Below, piece by piece: positions 26,812-36,197 of a stretch of 64,000 nucleotides of DNA. The notes under the pieces are model-generated. The model saw only the letters and a program-made list of their open reading frames with translations, was not told where the DNA came from and searched no databases. How positions within the stretch are numbered: position 1 is the first letter of the stretch; every line of letters begins with the position of its first letter. Location of the stretch: positions 21,724 through 85,723 of the forward strand of contig CACMMX010000005.1 of NCBI GenBank assembly GCA_902614915.1, given 5' to 3'. Both the position numbers and the translations under genes were made by a program. This DNA is from an uncultured Cryomorphaceae bacterium. GTDB lineage: Bacteria; Bacteroidota; Bacteroidia; Flavobacteriales; Schleiferiaceae.

Positions 26812-27975
26812 CTAAGAATTTCTACGAGCAAGCTCCTCACGAATTAATTTGAGTTCTCGTCCAGTTTGCCCTCCCACTGATGTATTTTCTTCCGCACGGC
26901 GAAATAAATAAGGCAAAACGTCTCGCACAGGTCCAAAGGGCAAATATTTTACTGTATTTAATCCGGCATGAGATGCGTTAAAACTGATGTGGTCGCTCAT
27001 TCCAAAAAGCTGAGCCACATGAACTCGCTGATGGTTTAGAGGTAATTTTGCGTCTTCTAAAAGCCTTGCGGTAAGTTGTACGCTTTCTTCATTGTGTGTA
27101 CCAATAACTACCGCCATGTGCTGAATATTATTTATAACAAGCCTAAGTGCTTCGTTGTAGTCATGGTCGGTCGCAGCCTTATTTAGATGTATTGGTGAAG
27201 GATAACCTTTTGTTTTTGCCCTTTTACGTTCCTTTTCCATATAAGCGCCACGAACAATCTTTACCGCATAGATGTAGCCATTTTGTTTGGCTTTATCAAG
27301 GGCCTTTTTAAGGTGAGCAAAACGATCATGCCGATAAAGCTGTGCAGTGTTATAGACAATAGGCATCTCACGATTGTATTGGTTCATATATTGAATTACA
27401 AGTTCATCTACGGCAGGTTGAATCCAGCTTTCTTCAGAATCAACCATCACAGGAATTTGCAACTCAGCTGCCTTTTCTATGATTGTTTGCCATCGATTAA
27501 GTGTGCGATTCCATGCAAATTTTTCTTTTCTATTCAGTTGTTTTTTTTGAGTGATTTTTTCATAAATATTTATATTTCCTAATCCCGTTGGCTTGAATAC
27601 TCCAAAGGATACATTGTCGTTAATCTTAGCATATTGGAGCGTTTCAATAGTTGTTGCTAGTGTCCGATTGAAATCTTGTTCTTGTGCCTTTCCTTCAACA
27701 CTATAATCCAAAATTGCTCCCACATTCATGGTAGCCAGCCGATTAATTTGTTCACGACATTCTTCAACACTTTCACCACCGCAAAATTGGCGAAAAACGG
27801 TAGCCTTTAAAATTCCTTTAATGGGGAGTTTAACTGCTAGTGCAGTTATAGTGAACGACTTAAGAATACGAACTACCATTGGGCTACTAAGTGCAGAGAA
27901 TAGTAGTTTGCTTTGAAGCAAATCAATTTTTGTTTTCATTTTGAACGCCGTCTCGGTATTCGAGAAGTCTATCAT
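26812..27975 (-). CDS. Proline dehydrogenase (monofunctional, FAD-dependent)
   Basis: Oxidises proline to pyrroline-5-carboxylate. The alpha8/beta8 barrel carries VKIVRGAYMEKERKRAK (FAD/proline-binding Arg and Tyr), VVIGTHNEESV, VAQLFGMSDHISF and the C-terminal PFGPVRDVLPYLFRRAEEN motif with proline-contacting Tyr and double Arg. At 387 residues it is the short type without the P5C dehydrogenase domain of PutA. The ATG at 27975 was chosen over a TTG at 27996, which lies inside the TATATTTG promoter box. Confidence 0.93.
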   Translation of the reverse strand: MIDFSNTETAFKMKTKIDLLQSKLLFSALSSPMVVRILKSFTITALAVKLPIKGILKATVFRQFCGGESVEECREQINRLATMNVGAILDYSVEGKAQEQDFNRTLATTIETLQYAKINDNVSFGVFKPTGLGNINIYEKITQKKQLNRKEKFAWNRTLNRWQTIIEKAAELQIPVMVDSEESWIQPAVDELVIQYMNQYNREMPIVYNTAQLYRHDRFAHLKKALDKAKQNGYIYAVKIVRGAYMEKERKRAKTKGYPSPIHLNKAATDHDYNEALRLVINNIQHMAVVIGTHNEESVQLTARLLEDAKLPLNHQRVHVAQLFGMSDHISFNASHAGLNTVKYLPFGPVRDVLPYLFRRAEENTSVGGQTGRELKLIREELARRNS

Positions 27976-27993
27976 GTTCTGTGCTTTGGTACT

Positions 27994-28001
27994 CAAATAT
28001 A
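27994..28001 (-). promoter_or_regulatory. -7 promoter box (TATATTTG) of proline dehydrogenase
   Basis: A full TAnnTTTG match on the minus strand, 18 nt upstream of the chosen ATG (27975). It faces away from the aroB box, with 14 bp between the two boxes. Confidence 0.5.
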
Positions 28002-28015
28002 GTGCCGATAAGTGT

Positions 28016-28023
28016 TACTTTTG
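28016..28023 (+). promoter_or_regulatory. -7 promoter box (TACTTTTG) 4 nt before aroB
   Basis: A full TAnnTTTG match separated by AGAT from the aroB ATG, implying a transcript with almost no leader. No -33 TTG is seen at 17-23 nt spacing; a TTTG at 27985 is 27 nt away. Confidence 0.4.
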
Positions 28024-28027
28024 AGAT

Positions 28028-29056
28028 ATGCATTGTACAGAAATAACTTCATACTTTGGAGCAGAAGGATTTAGAGCCTTAGATCAATTCTTATTCAAAA
28101 AGAAGGTATCCAAGACATTCATTTTAGTGGATGAAAATACTGCTTCCTGCATTGGTGAATTCTCTAATCAGCTAGAGCACTTAGATTCCGATTTTGATAT
28201 TCTTGAAGTGCCCTCTGGTGAGGAGAGTAAGTCTGTTGAAGTAGTTGTTCAACTCTGGGAATCCCTGTTAAAATATGGTGCAGATCGTCAGGCGCTATTG
28301 ATAAATCTTGGCGGTGGTATGATTTGTGATTTAGGCGCCTTTGTTGCCTCCACTTATAAACGTGGTATAAGCTATGTTCAGGTACCTACATCACTTCTGG
28401 CTATGGTTGATGCATCAATTGGTGGTAAAACAGGAATAAACTTTCAAGGTCTGAAAAATCAAATAGGGACCTTCAGTGAGCCAGATGCAATAGTGATTGC
28501 ACCTATGTTTTTAGCCTCCTTATCTAAAAAGGAATGGATTAGCGGTCATGGAGAAATGATCAAGCATTCACTTTTGAATGGAAGCGATTGGCCTGCAATC
28601 TTACAATTGGATGCGTCTATGAATATAGAGGAGGAGATTCGGCGTTCTGTGCAAATTAAATCAGATGTGGTCTCTTTAGATTTCAAAGAGAGCGGATTCA
28701 GAAAAGTACTTAACCTTGGGCATACCTTTGGTCATGCTTGGGAGAGTTTGATGTTAGAGAAAGGCACACCAATTCCGCACGGTATGGCTGTTATTCAAGG
28801 ATTACACCTTGCATTGGCATTAAGTCAGCAAGATGAATTACAGAAGGAATTGTCCGGCAAGTATCCTTGGGAATTTGTAAATGACGATGACTTAACGCAA
28901 CTCTGGACCAATCAGTTGGCGGATAAAAAAAATCAGAACCAAAGTATTCAATTTGTACTTATAGATGGATTAGGCCAACCTACCATTGACAATCCTGTGG
29001 ATATCAAACGTTGGATGGATTGTATACTACTCTTAAACCAGAAAGTCCATGGCTGA
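28028..29056 (+). CDS. aroB: 3-dehydroquinate synthase
   Basis: The second shikimate pathway step, converting DAHP to 3-dehydroquinate with NAD and a divalent metal. It shows PSGEESKS, INLGGGMICDLGAFVASTY, the QVPTSLLAMVDASIGGKTG signature (about residues 118-137) and the metal ligand motif LGHTFGHAWE. The length of 342 is normal. It overlaps aroA by 8 bp, so two shikimate enzymes are co-translated. Confidence 0.96.
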   Translation: MHCTEITSYFGAEGFRALDQFLFKKKVSKTFILVDENTASCIGEFSNQLEHLDSDFDILEVPSGEESKSVEVVVQLWESLLKYGADRQALLINLGGGMICDLGAFVASTYKRGISYVQVPTSLLAMVDASIGGKTGINFQGLKNQIGTFSEPDAIVIAPMFLASLSKKEWISGHGEMIKHSLLNGSDWPAILQLDASMNIEEEIRRSVQIKSDVVSLDFKESGFRKVLNLGHTFGHAWESLMLEKGTPIPHGMAVIQGLHLALALSQQDELQKELSGKYPWEFVNDDDLTQLWTNQLADKKNQNQSIQFVLIDGLGQPTIDNPVDIKRWMDCILLLNQKVHG

Positions 29057-30263
29057 GGTTATGCAGTTACAGAAACTAAGTGGTTCTATAACTGGTCGAT
29101 TTGAATTGCCACTCAGTAAGAGTATGGTTAATCGAGCATTATTATTAGCAGCACTGTATCCGGAGATTACCTTGAGTGGAATGAGCACTTCCAAGGATAG
29201 TCAGTATTTAAAAGAGGTATTGGATGGTTATTTGGGTGAATCTGTACATGTTGGTGACGGCGGAACTACATTGCGCTTTGCGAGTGCCTATTGGGCTTGC
29301 CAACTGGGGGCTAGTCAAGAACTTGGTGGAACAACAAGATTAAATAAGCGCCCAATCGCGCCGTTGGTGGGTGCATTGAATGCTTTAGGTGGTGATGTAC
29401 GTTATGCATTAACCAATAAGGAGGCACCGCTTGTAATTCATGGAAAAGAATTAACAGGCGGTTACTACAAATTTGGGCATTTGGAAAGCTCTCAATTCAT
29501 AACTGCCCTGATGCTCATCAGTCCCAAAATGAAACAAGGGTTGCATCTTGAATGGGACAGCGTTCCTTCCCAGTCATATTTAGTGATGACCGCGGCTATT
29601 TTACGTGAAGCAGGATTTAAAGTTTTACTAACACCAGAAGAATTTAAAATCACTGGGGGACAGCAACCTAAAAAGGCTGAACTTTTCATGGAGCGTGATT
29701 GGTCAGCTGCTGCATTTTGGTGTGAAACTGTTGCCTTAGCTAACAAGGCAGAGATAGAGCTTTTAGGTTTCCAAAAAGAAAGTTTTCAAGGAGACAGTCG
29801 CGTGTTGGATTATTTTGAGCCTTTAGGCGTTAAGCACTATTTTAAAGGAGGCTCCTTATTTTTACAAAAGGCCCCCGTCTTGCCTTTAGGTAAGTTCTCA
29901 GCAAACCTGATATCAGAACCGGATCTAGCGCTACCATTAATTACCACTTTAGTAATGCAAAAAATTCCTTTTGAAATCAACGGTTTACAGACTTTAGTGG
30001 TAAAAGAAAGCAATCGAATTGAGGCTCTTTCGGAGATGGCCGAGCGTTTTGGAGTGGAATTAAAAACCACGATGGATAGCATTTCGTGTTTGGAATATCC
30101 CAATGAATATATTCTGGAAGACAATTGCTTCAATACACATGACGACCATCGAATTGCAATGTCCTTAGCACCTATTTCATTGCTATTTCCACTGCGTATA
30201 GAGCATCCAGAAGTTGTTGACAAGAGTTATCCTGAATTCTGGCAACACTTTGCTGAACTTTGA
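29049..30263 (+). CDS. aroA: 3-phosphoshikimate 1-carboxyvinyltransferase (EPSP synthase)
   Basis: Transfers enolpyruvate from PEP to shikimate 3-phosphate. It has two inverse-barrel domains with LPLSKSMVNRALLLAAL (phosphate-binding Lys/Ser/Arg, about residues 20-36), DGGTTLRFASAYWA (the usual GNAGT/DGGT motif), KESNRIEALSEMA and DDHRIAMSLAP near the C-terminus. At 404 residues it is complete but on the short side. A 243-bp convergent gap without a clear terminator follows. Confidence 0.95.
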   Translation: MAEVMQLQKLSGSITGRFELPLSKSMVNRALLLAALYPEITLSGMSTSKDSQYLKEVLDGYLGESVHVGDGGTTLRFASAYWACQLGASQELGGTTRLNKRPIAPLVGALNALGGDVRYALTNKEAPLVIHGKELTGGYYKFGHLESSQFITALMLISPKMKQGLHLEWDSVPSQSYLVMTAAILREAGFKVLLTPEEFKITGGQQPKKAELFMERDWSAAAFWCETVALANKAEIELLGFQKESFQGDSRVLDYFEPLGVKHYFKGGSLFLQKAPVLPLGKFSANLISEPDLALPLITTLVMQKIPFEINGLQTLVVKESNRIEALSEMAERFGVELKTTMDSISCLEYPNEYILEDNCFNTHDDHRIAMSLAPISLLFPLRIEHPEVVDKSYPEFWQHFAEL

Positions 30264-30506
30264 AGATTTATGATAGGTAGTTGTGATGCTTTCTTTTGCG
30301 CTTGGGGTTTTAAGATTCACCTGAACACGAGCGGTAATTCCATACCAATGGATTCTGCAAACTATTCCTACGAATTTTGAATACATTCCTTTGGTCCCTA
30401 TGAAACTGGATTAATGGGAGAGGCAAACATAATTTTGCTTTCCTATGAAGTTGGACAAATTATGAGTTCAACTCTAACGATGTGAAAAAGAAAAACTTTT
30501 ACTAAA

Positions 30507-30956
30507 TCAGTAATAATTGACCAATTCAAGTCTAAATACTAATGGACTATACTCCGGGATTCCCAATCGTGCTGTACTGCCGTATCCCAAGGTGGATGGA
30601 AAAACAACTACGGCCCGCCCGCCTTCACCAATAATTTTTAGACCTTCCTGAAAACCGACAACAAGTCCAGCTAAAGGAAAGTGATCTGATGGCGACCAGA
30701 CATTGGCGAAAACAGTAGAATCTAGAAGGTATCCCATATGCTTGAAACTTACCTCATGGGAAGAATCTGGTATTCTATTTGGGTTACCCGCTTGTTCAAT
30801 GTGATAGTATAAACCTGTTCCACTTCCAGTGAATTCTAACCCCGAGTTTTCAATCCACACTTGAATATCATCCATCTGCTGCTGTAGGCGCTCCTTATCA
30901 GATGTGCAATTAGACAAAAGAAACACCGTAATCAAAAAAAGAAGAATTTTATTCAT
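30507..30956 (-). CDS. FKBP-type peptidyl-prolyl isomerase lipoprotein
   Basis: A 149-residue lipoprotein (lipobox LLSNC, Cys at 17). The FKBP domain at about 45-149 has VSFKHMGYLLDSTVFANVW, GFQEGLKIIGEGGRAVVVFPSTLGYG and the final LVFRLELV strand. It probably assists folding of outer-membrane or periplasmic proteins; such lipoproteins are common in gliding Bacteroidota. It is divergent from a sensor kinase gene. Confidence 0.85.
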   Translation of the reverse strand: MNKILLFLITVFLLSNCTSDKERLQQQMDDIQVWIENSGLEFTGSGTGLYYHIEQAGNPNRIPDSSHEVSFKHMGYLLDSTVFANVWSPSDHFPLAGLVVGFQEGLKIIGEGGRAVVVFPSTLGYGSTARLGIPEYSPLVFRLELVNYY

Positions 30957-30960
30957 GGCT

Positions 30961-30989
30961 TAAATGTAATCAAACGGCTATGAAGTCAA
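30961..30989 (-). promoter_or_regulatory. Promoter of the FKBP lipoprotein (TTG-N18-TACATTTA)
   Basis: On the minus strand the -33 TTG (30987-30989) is 18 nt from the -7 box TACATTTA (30961-30968), which ends 4 nt before the ATG. Spacing fits the Bacteroidota sigma factor consensus; the transcript would be close to leaderless. Confidence 0.45.
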
Positions 30990-31010
30990 TTAGGAAAGCT
31001 CAATTTTGAC

Positions 31011-31018
31011 TAACATTG
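31011..31018 (+). promoter_or_regulatory. Candidate -7 box (TAACATTG) 4 nt before the sensor kinase
   Basis: A 7/8 match to TAnnTTTG that again ends 4 nt before the ATG. It is divergent from the FKBP promoter within a 66-bp region. No -33 TTG is seen. Confidence 0.3.
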
Positions 31019-31022
31019 TGGT

Positions 31023-33020
31023 ATGAAGAAATATCTACTTCTCTTTTTCCTTTTACTGACTTTCACTTTATCAAGTCAAATTTACGGTCCTGCACAAGGT
31101 TTTCCTTCTGACCCAGTAATTAGTGCAACTTGGTATAACGACCGCTTATATCTTGGGACTCAAGGATCGGGAGTGTATGAATTTAAAGAAGGGTTTATTC
31201 AACATTCTAGGCGTTTTGAAAAATTCAATAGGTCATCCATTTACGATTTTCAAGAGGTAGACACTGGATTGGTTCCACTGATTAGTGGGGAATTAAATCC
31301 TTACCCAATAGTGGTAAGCAATGAGTTTGGTACTAAGTATATTATCAATGAGGAAAATGTTAGGGTAAAATTCAGCGATGCGGCAAATTCTATAAGCGCT
31401 CTTCCCTCGGGAATTTGGCGAATGATTCTTGATGGTGAAAGACTCAATTTTTTAAGGATGGGTTCTGAATTGGTCGTCTTAAATGATTTAGGTGAAGAGT
31501 TAGATAAACAGAAATTTCAAGGATTGTTATTTGATTTAGCCCCCACCGAATATGGTTTGGTATTAAGTGCAGAAAGCGGGTATTATAGATGGAATAATGG
31601 TTGGAAAAAAATCGGTTCAGGACTTCCTATTTTTGCCTTTGATGGTAAAATGGCCCGTACACCTCTTGGAAGTATTGAGGTTAATAAGCTTTTTACAGGG
31701 AATTGGTCATCAACGGATTTTTCTCAATTAGCCTACAAAAGAGAAGAATATGAGTTTGCTTACGATATTGATTCTATAGGAACCCTCACATATACATTTT
31801 CTTCCCGAGGTGTCACGGTTGCGAGCAATAATAAGTTGTTATATCACATAGATTCTCATCGTGAATTACCCGACTTACATCCAGGGAATTATGATGTTGC
31901 CATAATTGCGGGGCAGTTGTATATAGCTACACCATCAGGGATGTATATTTTTGAGAATGGAGGGCAACCTAATATCCCTTACCAGACTAATTTCAAACCA
32001 TCCATAGATGGAATACCATCAGAATTTATTCCTCATAGAATTACTGCTCCAAATTCTTTATCCTTTTCAGCAGACGTTGAAATAGAGAGTAATACTCCTA
32101 TTTTGGGACGATACAGAGTAAATGACGCCACTTGGGAATATTGGGATATCAATCGGCCTATATTGTTGGAGTACCCTGCACCAGGTAATTATAAGCTTCA
32201 AATACAGGTAGATAGTAGGCCCGATTTCGCCTCAAGTGAACCTACCTCTTATACTTTTAAAGTTTACGCAATTTGGTTTAAACGTACGCGTACATGGGTA
32301 GGAATAATCGTGTTCTTTGCAGCACTGATTGTGGTATGGCAGCGCAAGGAACGATTGCGTGCTAATGAACGCCTTGAATTGCAAGAACGACTAGCAGAAG
32401 CTGAACTTCAGAGTAAACGTGGACAAATGAATCCGCACTTCCTCTTTAATGCATTAGATGCCATTTCAAATTTCATACTTAAGAATCAGCCAAAAGATGC
32501 TGTTTTATATATGGGTAAGTTGGCAAAATTGATGCGATTAACCTTGGAAAGTTCTCGAAGCAATGAAATGGTTCTTGCAGATGAAATAGAACTATTAGTG
32601 AAGTATGTAGATCTGTCCATGCTGCGTTACGGTAAATTCAAATGGCAACTCAGTTTAGATGATACTATAGACCAATTTGAATTAACCGTACCTCCAATGT
32701 TGTTGCAGCCGTTAGTTGAAAACTCCGTTCAGCATGCGGTAAGGCCAAACTTAGCATCCAATAAATCTGGAGCGATAACTACCAATATTAGCCTTCGAGA
32801 TAATCATTTACTCATTGTTATTGAAGACAATGGTCCAGGTATTCAACATCCTGCCCAAACTTCTAAAAGCCACGGATTAGCCATCCTAAAAGAACGATTG
32901 GAATTACTCTCTAGGAAAAATGATCAAGCATATGATTTGCAATTGGAATCCGTTGAAAATAGTGGTTCAATTTTTGGGACTCGTGTTTCACTCATTTTAC
33001 CCATAAAGGGTATAGAATAA
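31023..33020 (+). CDS. LytS-type sensor histidine kinase with propeller-like sensor
   Basis: A 665-residue protein with a signal peptide (about 1-18), a periplasmic region with propeller-like repeats (ISATWYNDRLYLGTQGSGVYEF), a Y_Y_Y-like beta-sandwich (about 340-410), a single transmembrane helix (about 420-438), a short coiled coil and a His_kinase/HATPase module. The phospho-acceptor is His 472 in MNPHFLFNALDAI, and the ATP-binding N box is VIEDNGPGIQ. It pairs with the LytTR regulator 29 bp downstream. The signal sensed is unknown. Confidence 0.9.
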   Translation: MKKYLLLFFLLLTFTLSSQIYGPAQGFPSDPVISATWYNDRLYLGTQGSGVYEFKEGFIQHSRRFEKFNRSSIYDFQEVDTGLVPLISGELNPYPIVVSNEFGTKYIINEENVRVKFSDAANSISALPSGIWRMILDGERLNFLRMGSELVVLNDLGEELDKQKFQGLLFDLAPTEYGLVLSAESGYYRWNNGWKKIGSGLPIFAFDGKMARTPLGSIEVNKLFTGNWSSTDFSQLAYKREEYEFAYDIDSIGTLTYTFSSRGVTVASNNKLLYHIDSHRELPDLHPGNYDVAIIAGQLYIATPSGMYIFENGGQPNIPYQTNFKPSIDGIPSEFIPHRITAPNSLSFSADVEIESNTPILGRYRVNDATWEYWDINRPILLEYPAPGNYKLQIQVDSRPDFASSEPTSYTFKVYAIWFKRTRTWVGIIVFFAALIVVWQRKERLRANERLELQERLAEAELQSKRGQMNPHFLFNALDAISNFILKNQPKDAVLYMGKLAKLMRLTLESSRSNEMVLADEIELLVKYVDLSMLRYGKFKWQLSLDDTIDQFELTVPPMLLQPLVENSVQHAVRPNLASNKSGAITTNISLRDNHLLIVIEDNGPGIQHPAQTSKSHGLAILKERLELLSRKNDQAYDLQLESVENSGSIFGTRVSLILPIKGIE

Positions 33021-33049
33021 AACGTAGCTTGAAATAAACGCTTAAACCT

Positions 33050-33778
33050 ATGAATGCATTATTGTTAGACGACGAACAGCCTGTGCTAGAAAGCTTAGCG
33101 GGAAAACTTAATTTATTTTGTCCAGAGGTCACAATTGTGGCACAGTGTAATACAGTGGATGAGGCTTTGACTGTGCTTGCCCAAGAATCTATTGATATTT
33201 TATTTTTGGATGTCAATCTTAATGGAGAAAGTGGATTTGACCTTATTGAGAAATGGTCAGGTGATGAGCTTCCTTCACTCATATTCACAACAGCATTTGA
33301 TGAGTTTGCTGTAAAAGCAATAAAACATGCTGCTTTAGATTACCTACTTAAACCTATTGATTCTGAAGACTTAGTGAAAGCGGTTCGCAAGGCAGGTAAT
33401 AAAGTGAGTAGAGACCTTCAATATATAGTTAGCGAAGGGGCCAAAGGAGCACCTAAGAAGTTAGTCATTCCTACTACTGAAGGTATGCACATCCTGAATG
33501 TTAAGGAAATTGTCCGTTGTGAAAGCAGCTCTAATTATACCACCTTTTTCCTCGCGAATAAATCGTCTGTATTGGCCTCTAAAACCATGAAGGAATACGA
33601 AATACTACTACGTCCGGCAGGCTTCGAGCGCGTTCATAAAAGCCATTTAGTTAATCTAGAAATGATCTCTCGATACATAAGTGCGGATGGGGGCTATGTG
33701 CTTTTAAAAGAGGGGTCTACGGTTCCAGTGAGTAATCGGAAAAAGGAAATTCTGGTTAGTCATCTAAAGAGTCTCTAG
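33050..33778 (+). CDS. LytTR-family response regulator
   Basis: 242 residues. The receiver domain has acidic LLLDDEQ at its start, phospho-acceptor Asp 54 in LFLDVNL and Lys in LLKPID. The C-terminal LytTR DNA-binding domain (about 140-240) has IVRCESSSNYTTFFL and FERVHKSHLVNLEMI. It is the cognate partner of the kinase just upstream. Its targets cannot be read from the window. Confidence 0.94.
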   Translation: MNALLLDDEQPVLESLAGKLNLFCPEVTIVAQCNTVDEALTVLAQESIDILFLDVNLNGESGFDLIEKWSGDELPSLIFTTAFDEFAVKAIKHAALDYLLKPIDSEDLVKAVRKAGNKVSRDLQYIVSEGAKGAPKKLVIPTTEGMHILNVKEIVRCESSSNYTTFFLANKSSVLASKTMKEYEILLRPAGFERVHKSHLVNLEMISRYISADGGYVLLKEGSTVPVSNRKKEILVSHLKSL

Positions 33779-33888
33779 TTACCCTCTCAAAATAGGCTTG
33801 CTCCCTCAGTAGTACTATTTTGGAAAGGCTTTGTTGGTAGTTTTGCTGTTTGAGTAGTCAATATCCCTGACTTAATATTGAAATATTT

Positions 33889-34380
33889 CTATTTAGAATA
33901 CTTGGCTTTTACCTCTTGAGCACCTTTCATGACTTTGGTCTTTAAGCCTTCTTTGTACGCTATGACGCGGTCCAAAACTGTAGCATCCGAAGAGCCAACA
34001 ATCTGTGCGGCAAGGATACCTGCATTCTTTGCACCGTTTAGTGCTACAGTAGCCACAGGAACGCCGCTTGGCATTTGAAGAATAGAAAGCACGCTGTCCC
34101 AGCCATGAATAGAATTAGAACTATTTACAGGAACACCAATAATCGGTAGCGGGCTTACTGAAGCCACCATGCCCGGTAGGTGTGCTGCACCGCCGGCACC
34201 TGCAATGATTACCGTGATTCCTCTTTTGTGTGCGTTTTGACCGTAATCTATGAGCTTCTCAGGCGTACGGTGTGCACTAACTATATCAACTTCATAAGCT
34301 AGGCCTAATTCGTCCAAAACATCAAAGGCTTGTTGCATAACTGGCAGATCTGAAGTGCTGCCCATAATGATTCCGATCAT
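33889..34380 (-). CDS. purE: N5-carboxyaminoimidazole ribonucleotide mutase PurE
   Basis: The purine biosynthesis step that converts N5-CAIR to CAIR. It shows GSTSDLPVM at the N-terminus, SAHRTPEKL, IAGAGGAAHLPGMVAS and GWDSVLSILQMPSGVPVATVALNGAKNAG. The length of 163 is normal for class I PurE. It follows purK by 2 nt on the same strand, and its product uses the PurK product. Confidence 0.97.
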   Translation of the reverse strand: MIGIIMGSTSDLPVMQQAFDVLDELGLAYEVDIVSAHRTPEKLIDYGQNAHKRGITVIIAGAGGAAHLPGMVASVSPLPIIGVPVNSSNSIHGWDSVLSILQMPSGVPVATVALNGAKNAGILAAQIVGSSDATVLDRVIAYKEGLKTKVMKGAQEVKAKYSK

Positions 34381-34382
34381 GA

Positions 34383-35537
34383 TTATTTGCTTTTGACCAA
34401 TATACTATTCTTTGCCCATTCCGCGCGTTTGCGTGCTTCGTCTCTATTTTTTGCTATCACGGTAACGTGTCCCATTTTACGGAATGGACGGGTTTGCGGT
34501 TTACCGTAAATGTGAATGTTAACCCCGGGTTCTCCAAGCAATTCGTCATACCCTTGATATACTACATCGCCGCGATATCCCTCAGAACCCACTAGGTTAG
34601 CCATAACTCCAGCTGCTTTAAGTTCGGTGCAACCTAAGGGTAGGTCTAGGACAGCACGAACGTACTGTTCGAATTGGCTCGTATAACAAGCTTCTATGGT
34701 ATGGTGTCCGCTATTGTGCGGGCGCGGGGCAACTTCATTCACTAAAATTTCTCCATCCTTAGTAATGAATAGTTCCACTGCAAGAAGCCCGCAGATATCG
34801 TAGGCTTCCGCGGTGTTAATCGCAATATCTTCTGCCTTTTTCTGCATCTCCGCGGAAAGCACAGAAGGGCAGAGGACATATTCGACTTGGTTAGCTGTGG
34901 GATGGAATTCTTGATCTGCTATAGGGAAGGTCTTTACGTCACCACTTTCGTTTCTAGCGACAATGACGCTCACTTCAAGGTCAAAGTCCACAAATTCCTC
35001 TAGCATGCCTGGTGTATCTGGAATGTTCTGAACGTCGTCCTCGTTACGGCATACTACCACTCCAAAACCATCATAGCCACCTGTTGCTGCCTTCCAGACA
35101 AAGGGGCTATGCCAGTGATTACAAGCCGCTTGTACTTCTGCTTTACTGGAAACCATCTCAAAACGGGCGGTAGGAATGTTATGATTAGCGTAGAATTGCT
35201 TTTGTTTGGTTTTATCTTTAATGAGCTCTAAACTATCTGGATTGGGATAAACTTTTTTACCTCGAGCACGAAGATCTTTCAAGGCTTGTACGTTCACAGC
35301 TTCAATCTCAATACAGATGCTATCACAATCAGAGGCAAAAGTCATAACCGTATCGTAATCTTGCAATGATCCTACTTGGAATTCACTGGCACCAAATTGC
35401 GCTGGAGCATCTACAGAAGGGTCAAGAACTTTGGTACGGATGTCAAACTTGCGTGTGGTGTAGAGCATCATTTTGCCCAATTGGCCACCGCCCAATATTC
35501 CCAATGTATAATCTGTAGAGAAAATATTCTTAGCCAT
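34383..35537 (-). CDS. purK: N5-carboxyaminoimidazole ribonucleotide synthase PurK
   Basis: An ATP-grasp enzyme that makes N5-CAIR from AIR, ATP and bicarbonate. It starts with LGILGGGQLGKMM, has ATP-grasp motifs FVWKAATGGYDGFGV, EEFVDFDLEVSVIVARN and VNEVAPRPHNSGHHTIEAC, and is 384 residues. It forms the purK-purE operon. A TACCTTTA box about 18 nt upstream may be its promoter. Confidence 0.97.
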   Translation of the reverse strand: MAKNIFSTDYTLGILGGGQLGKMMLYTTRKFDIRTKVLDPSVDAPAQFGASEFQVGSLQDYDTVMTFASDCDSICIEIEAVNVQALKDLRARGKKVYPNPDSLELIKDKTKQKQFYANHNIPTARFEMVSSKAEVQAACNHWHSPFVWKAATGGYDGFGVVVCRNEDDVQNIPDTPGMLEEFVDFDLEVSVIVARNESGDVKTFPIADQEFHPTANQVEYVLCPSVLSAEMQKKAEDIAINTAEAYDICGLLAVELFITKDGEILVNEVAPRPHNSGHHTIEACYTSQFEQYVRAVLDLPLGCTELKAAGVMANLVGSEGYRGDVVYQGYDELLGEPGVNIHIYGKPQTRPFRKMGHVTVIAKNRDEARKRAEWAKNSILVKSK

Positions 35538-35589
35538 GAACGCCTTAATTTGTGGTAAAGGTAGTATTTGCGTTGCTATTCATCCTTAT

Positions 35590-36189
35590 TCATGCTGGTT
35601 CAACTTGTGCAACTAGAGGAATAGTGAATTGCTTTTGACTAGCAATTTCCTTCACCAAGGCCCTAGTTCTTCTATTTTCTAGCTTTTTAAACTGACGACC
35701 TTTGAAAAAGAATACTGTTCCAATGTTAATATCTGCTAAAAGGGTGAACGCTAAATCACTATCTAAAGAGAGAATTACTTTTTGCAATCTAGGATCAGCA
35801 CCAACAGCGCTTTTGGGGTGCGTTGCATGTTGTAGAATAGCCAGGCGGTATTGTTCAGGCCAAGTACATTCTTGCTCCAATTCAATCAGCATTGCCCCAA
35901 ATATAGTTTTCCATTCTATACCATGAGGAGCGGCATTGCATCCATGAGCATTCCATACATTTAAATGTGCGATTTCATGCACTAGTGTCGTTAAGAATTG
36001 GTACTTCCCTAAGTTACTGTTTAAGGTAATTTTGGCACATGCTCCTTTTTTCGGAGGTCGAAAATCTCCCAATTTAGTAGCACGAGGTCTACTAATAGCG
36101 AGTTCAAATTCTTTGTTTTTCAACCACTGACCCAAAAGCGGTAATACTTCTTTCTTTGGCAGATAAGGCAAAAGAGGTTTTAAGTCCAT
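35590..36189 (-). CDS. SprT-like zinc metalloprotein
   Basis: 199 residues with the zincin motif HEIAHLNVWNAHGC (His-Glu-x2-His, about residues 68-81) followed by HGIEWKTIF, the arrangement seen in SprT/Spartan-type domains. The C-terminal zinc-ribbon usual in SprT appears replaced by a basic segment (FFKGRQFKKLENRRTRAL). It may be a protease, but the function of bacterial SprT proteins is poorly known. Confidence 0.8.
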   Translation of the reverse strand: MDLKPLLPYLPKKEVLPLLGQWLKNKEFELAISRPRATKLGDFRPPKKGACAKITLNSNLGKYQFLTTLVHEIAHLNVWNAHGCNAAPHGIEWKTIFGAMLIELEQECTWPEQYRLAILQHATHPKSAVGADPRLQKVILSLDSDLAFTLLADINIGTVFFFKGRQFKKLENRRTRALVKEIASQKQFTIPLVAQVEPA

Positions 36190-36197
36190 TATCCTTC

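Noticed and set aside
30264..30506. Near-repeats CCTATGAAACTGGA and CCTATGAAGTTGGA in the aroA-FKBP gap
   Set aside because: Only two imperfect copies about 45 bp apart with no flanking symmetry; no RNA gene, coding frame or terminator is recognised in this gap.
33788..33822. CAAAATAG/CTATTTTG inverted repeat after the LytTR regulator
   Set aside because: An 8-bp A+T-rich stem with a 19-nt loop and no U-tract; too weak to call a terminator.
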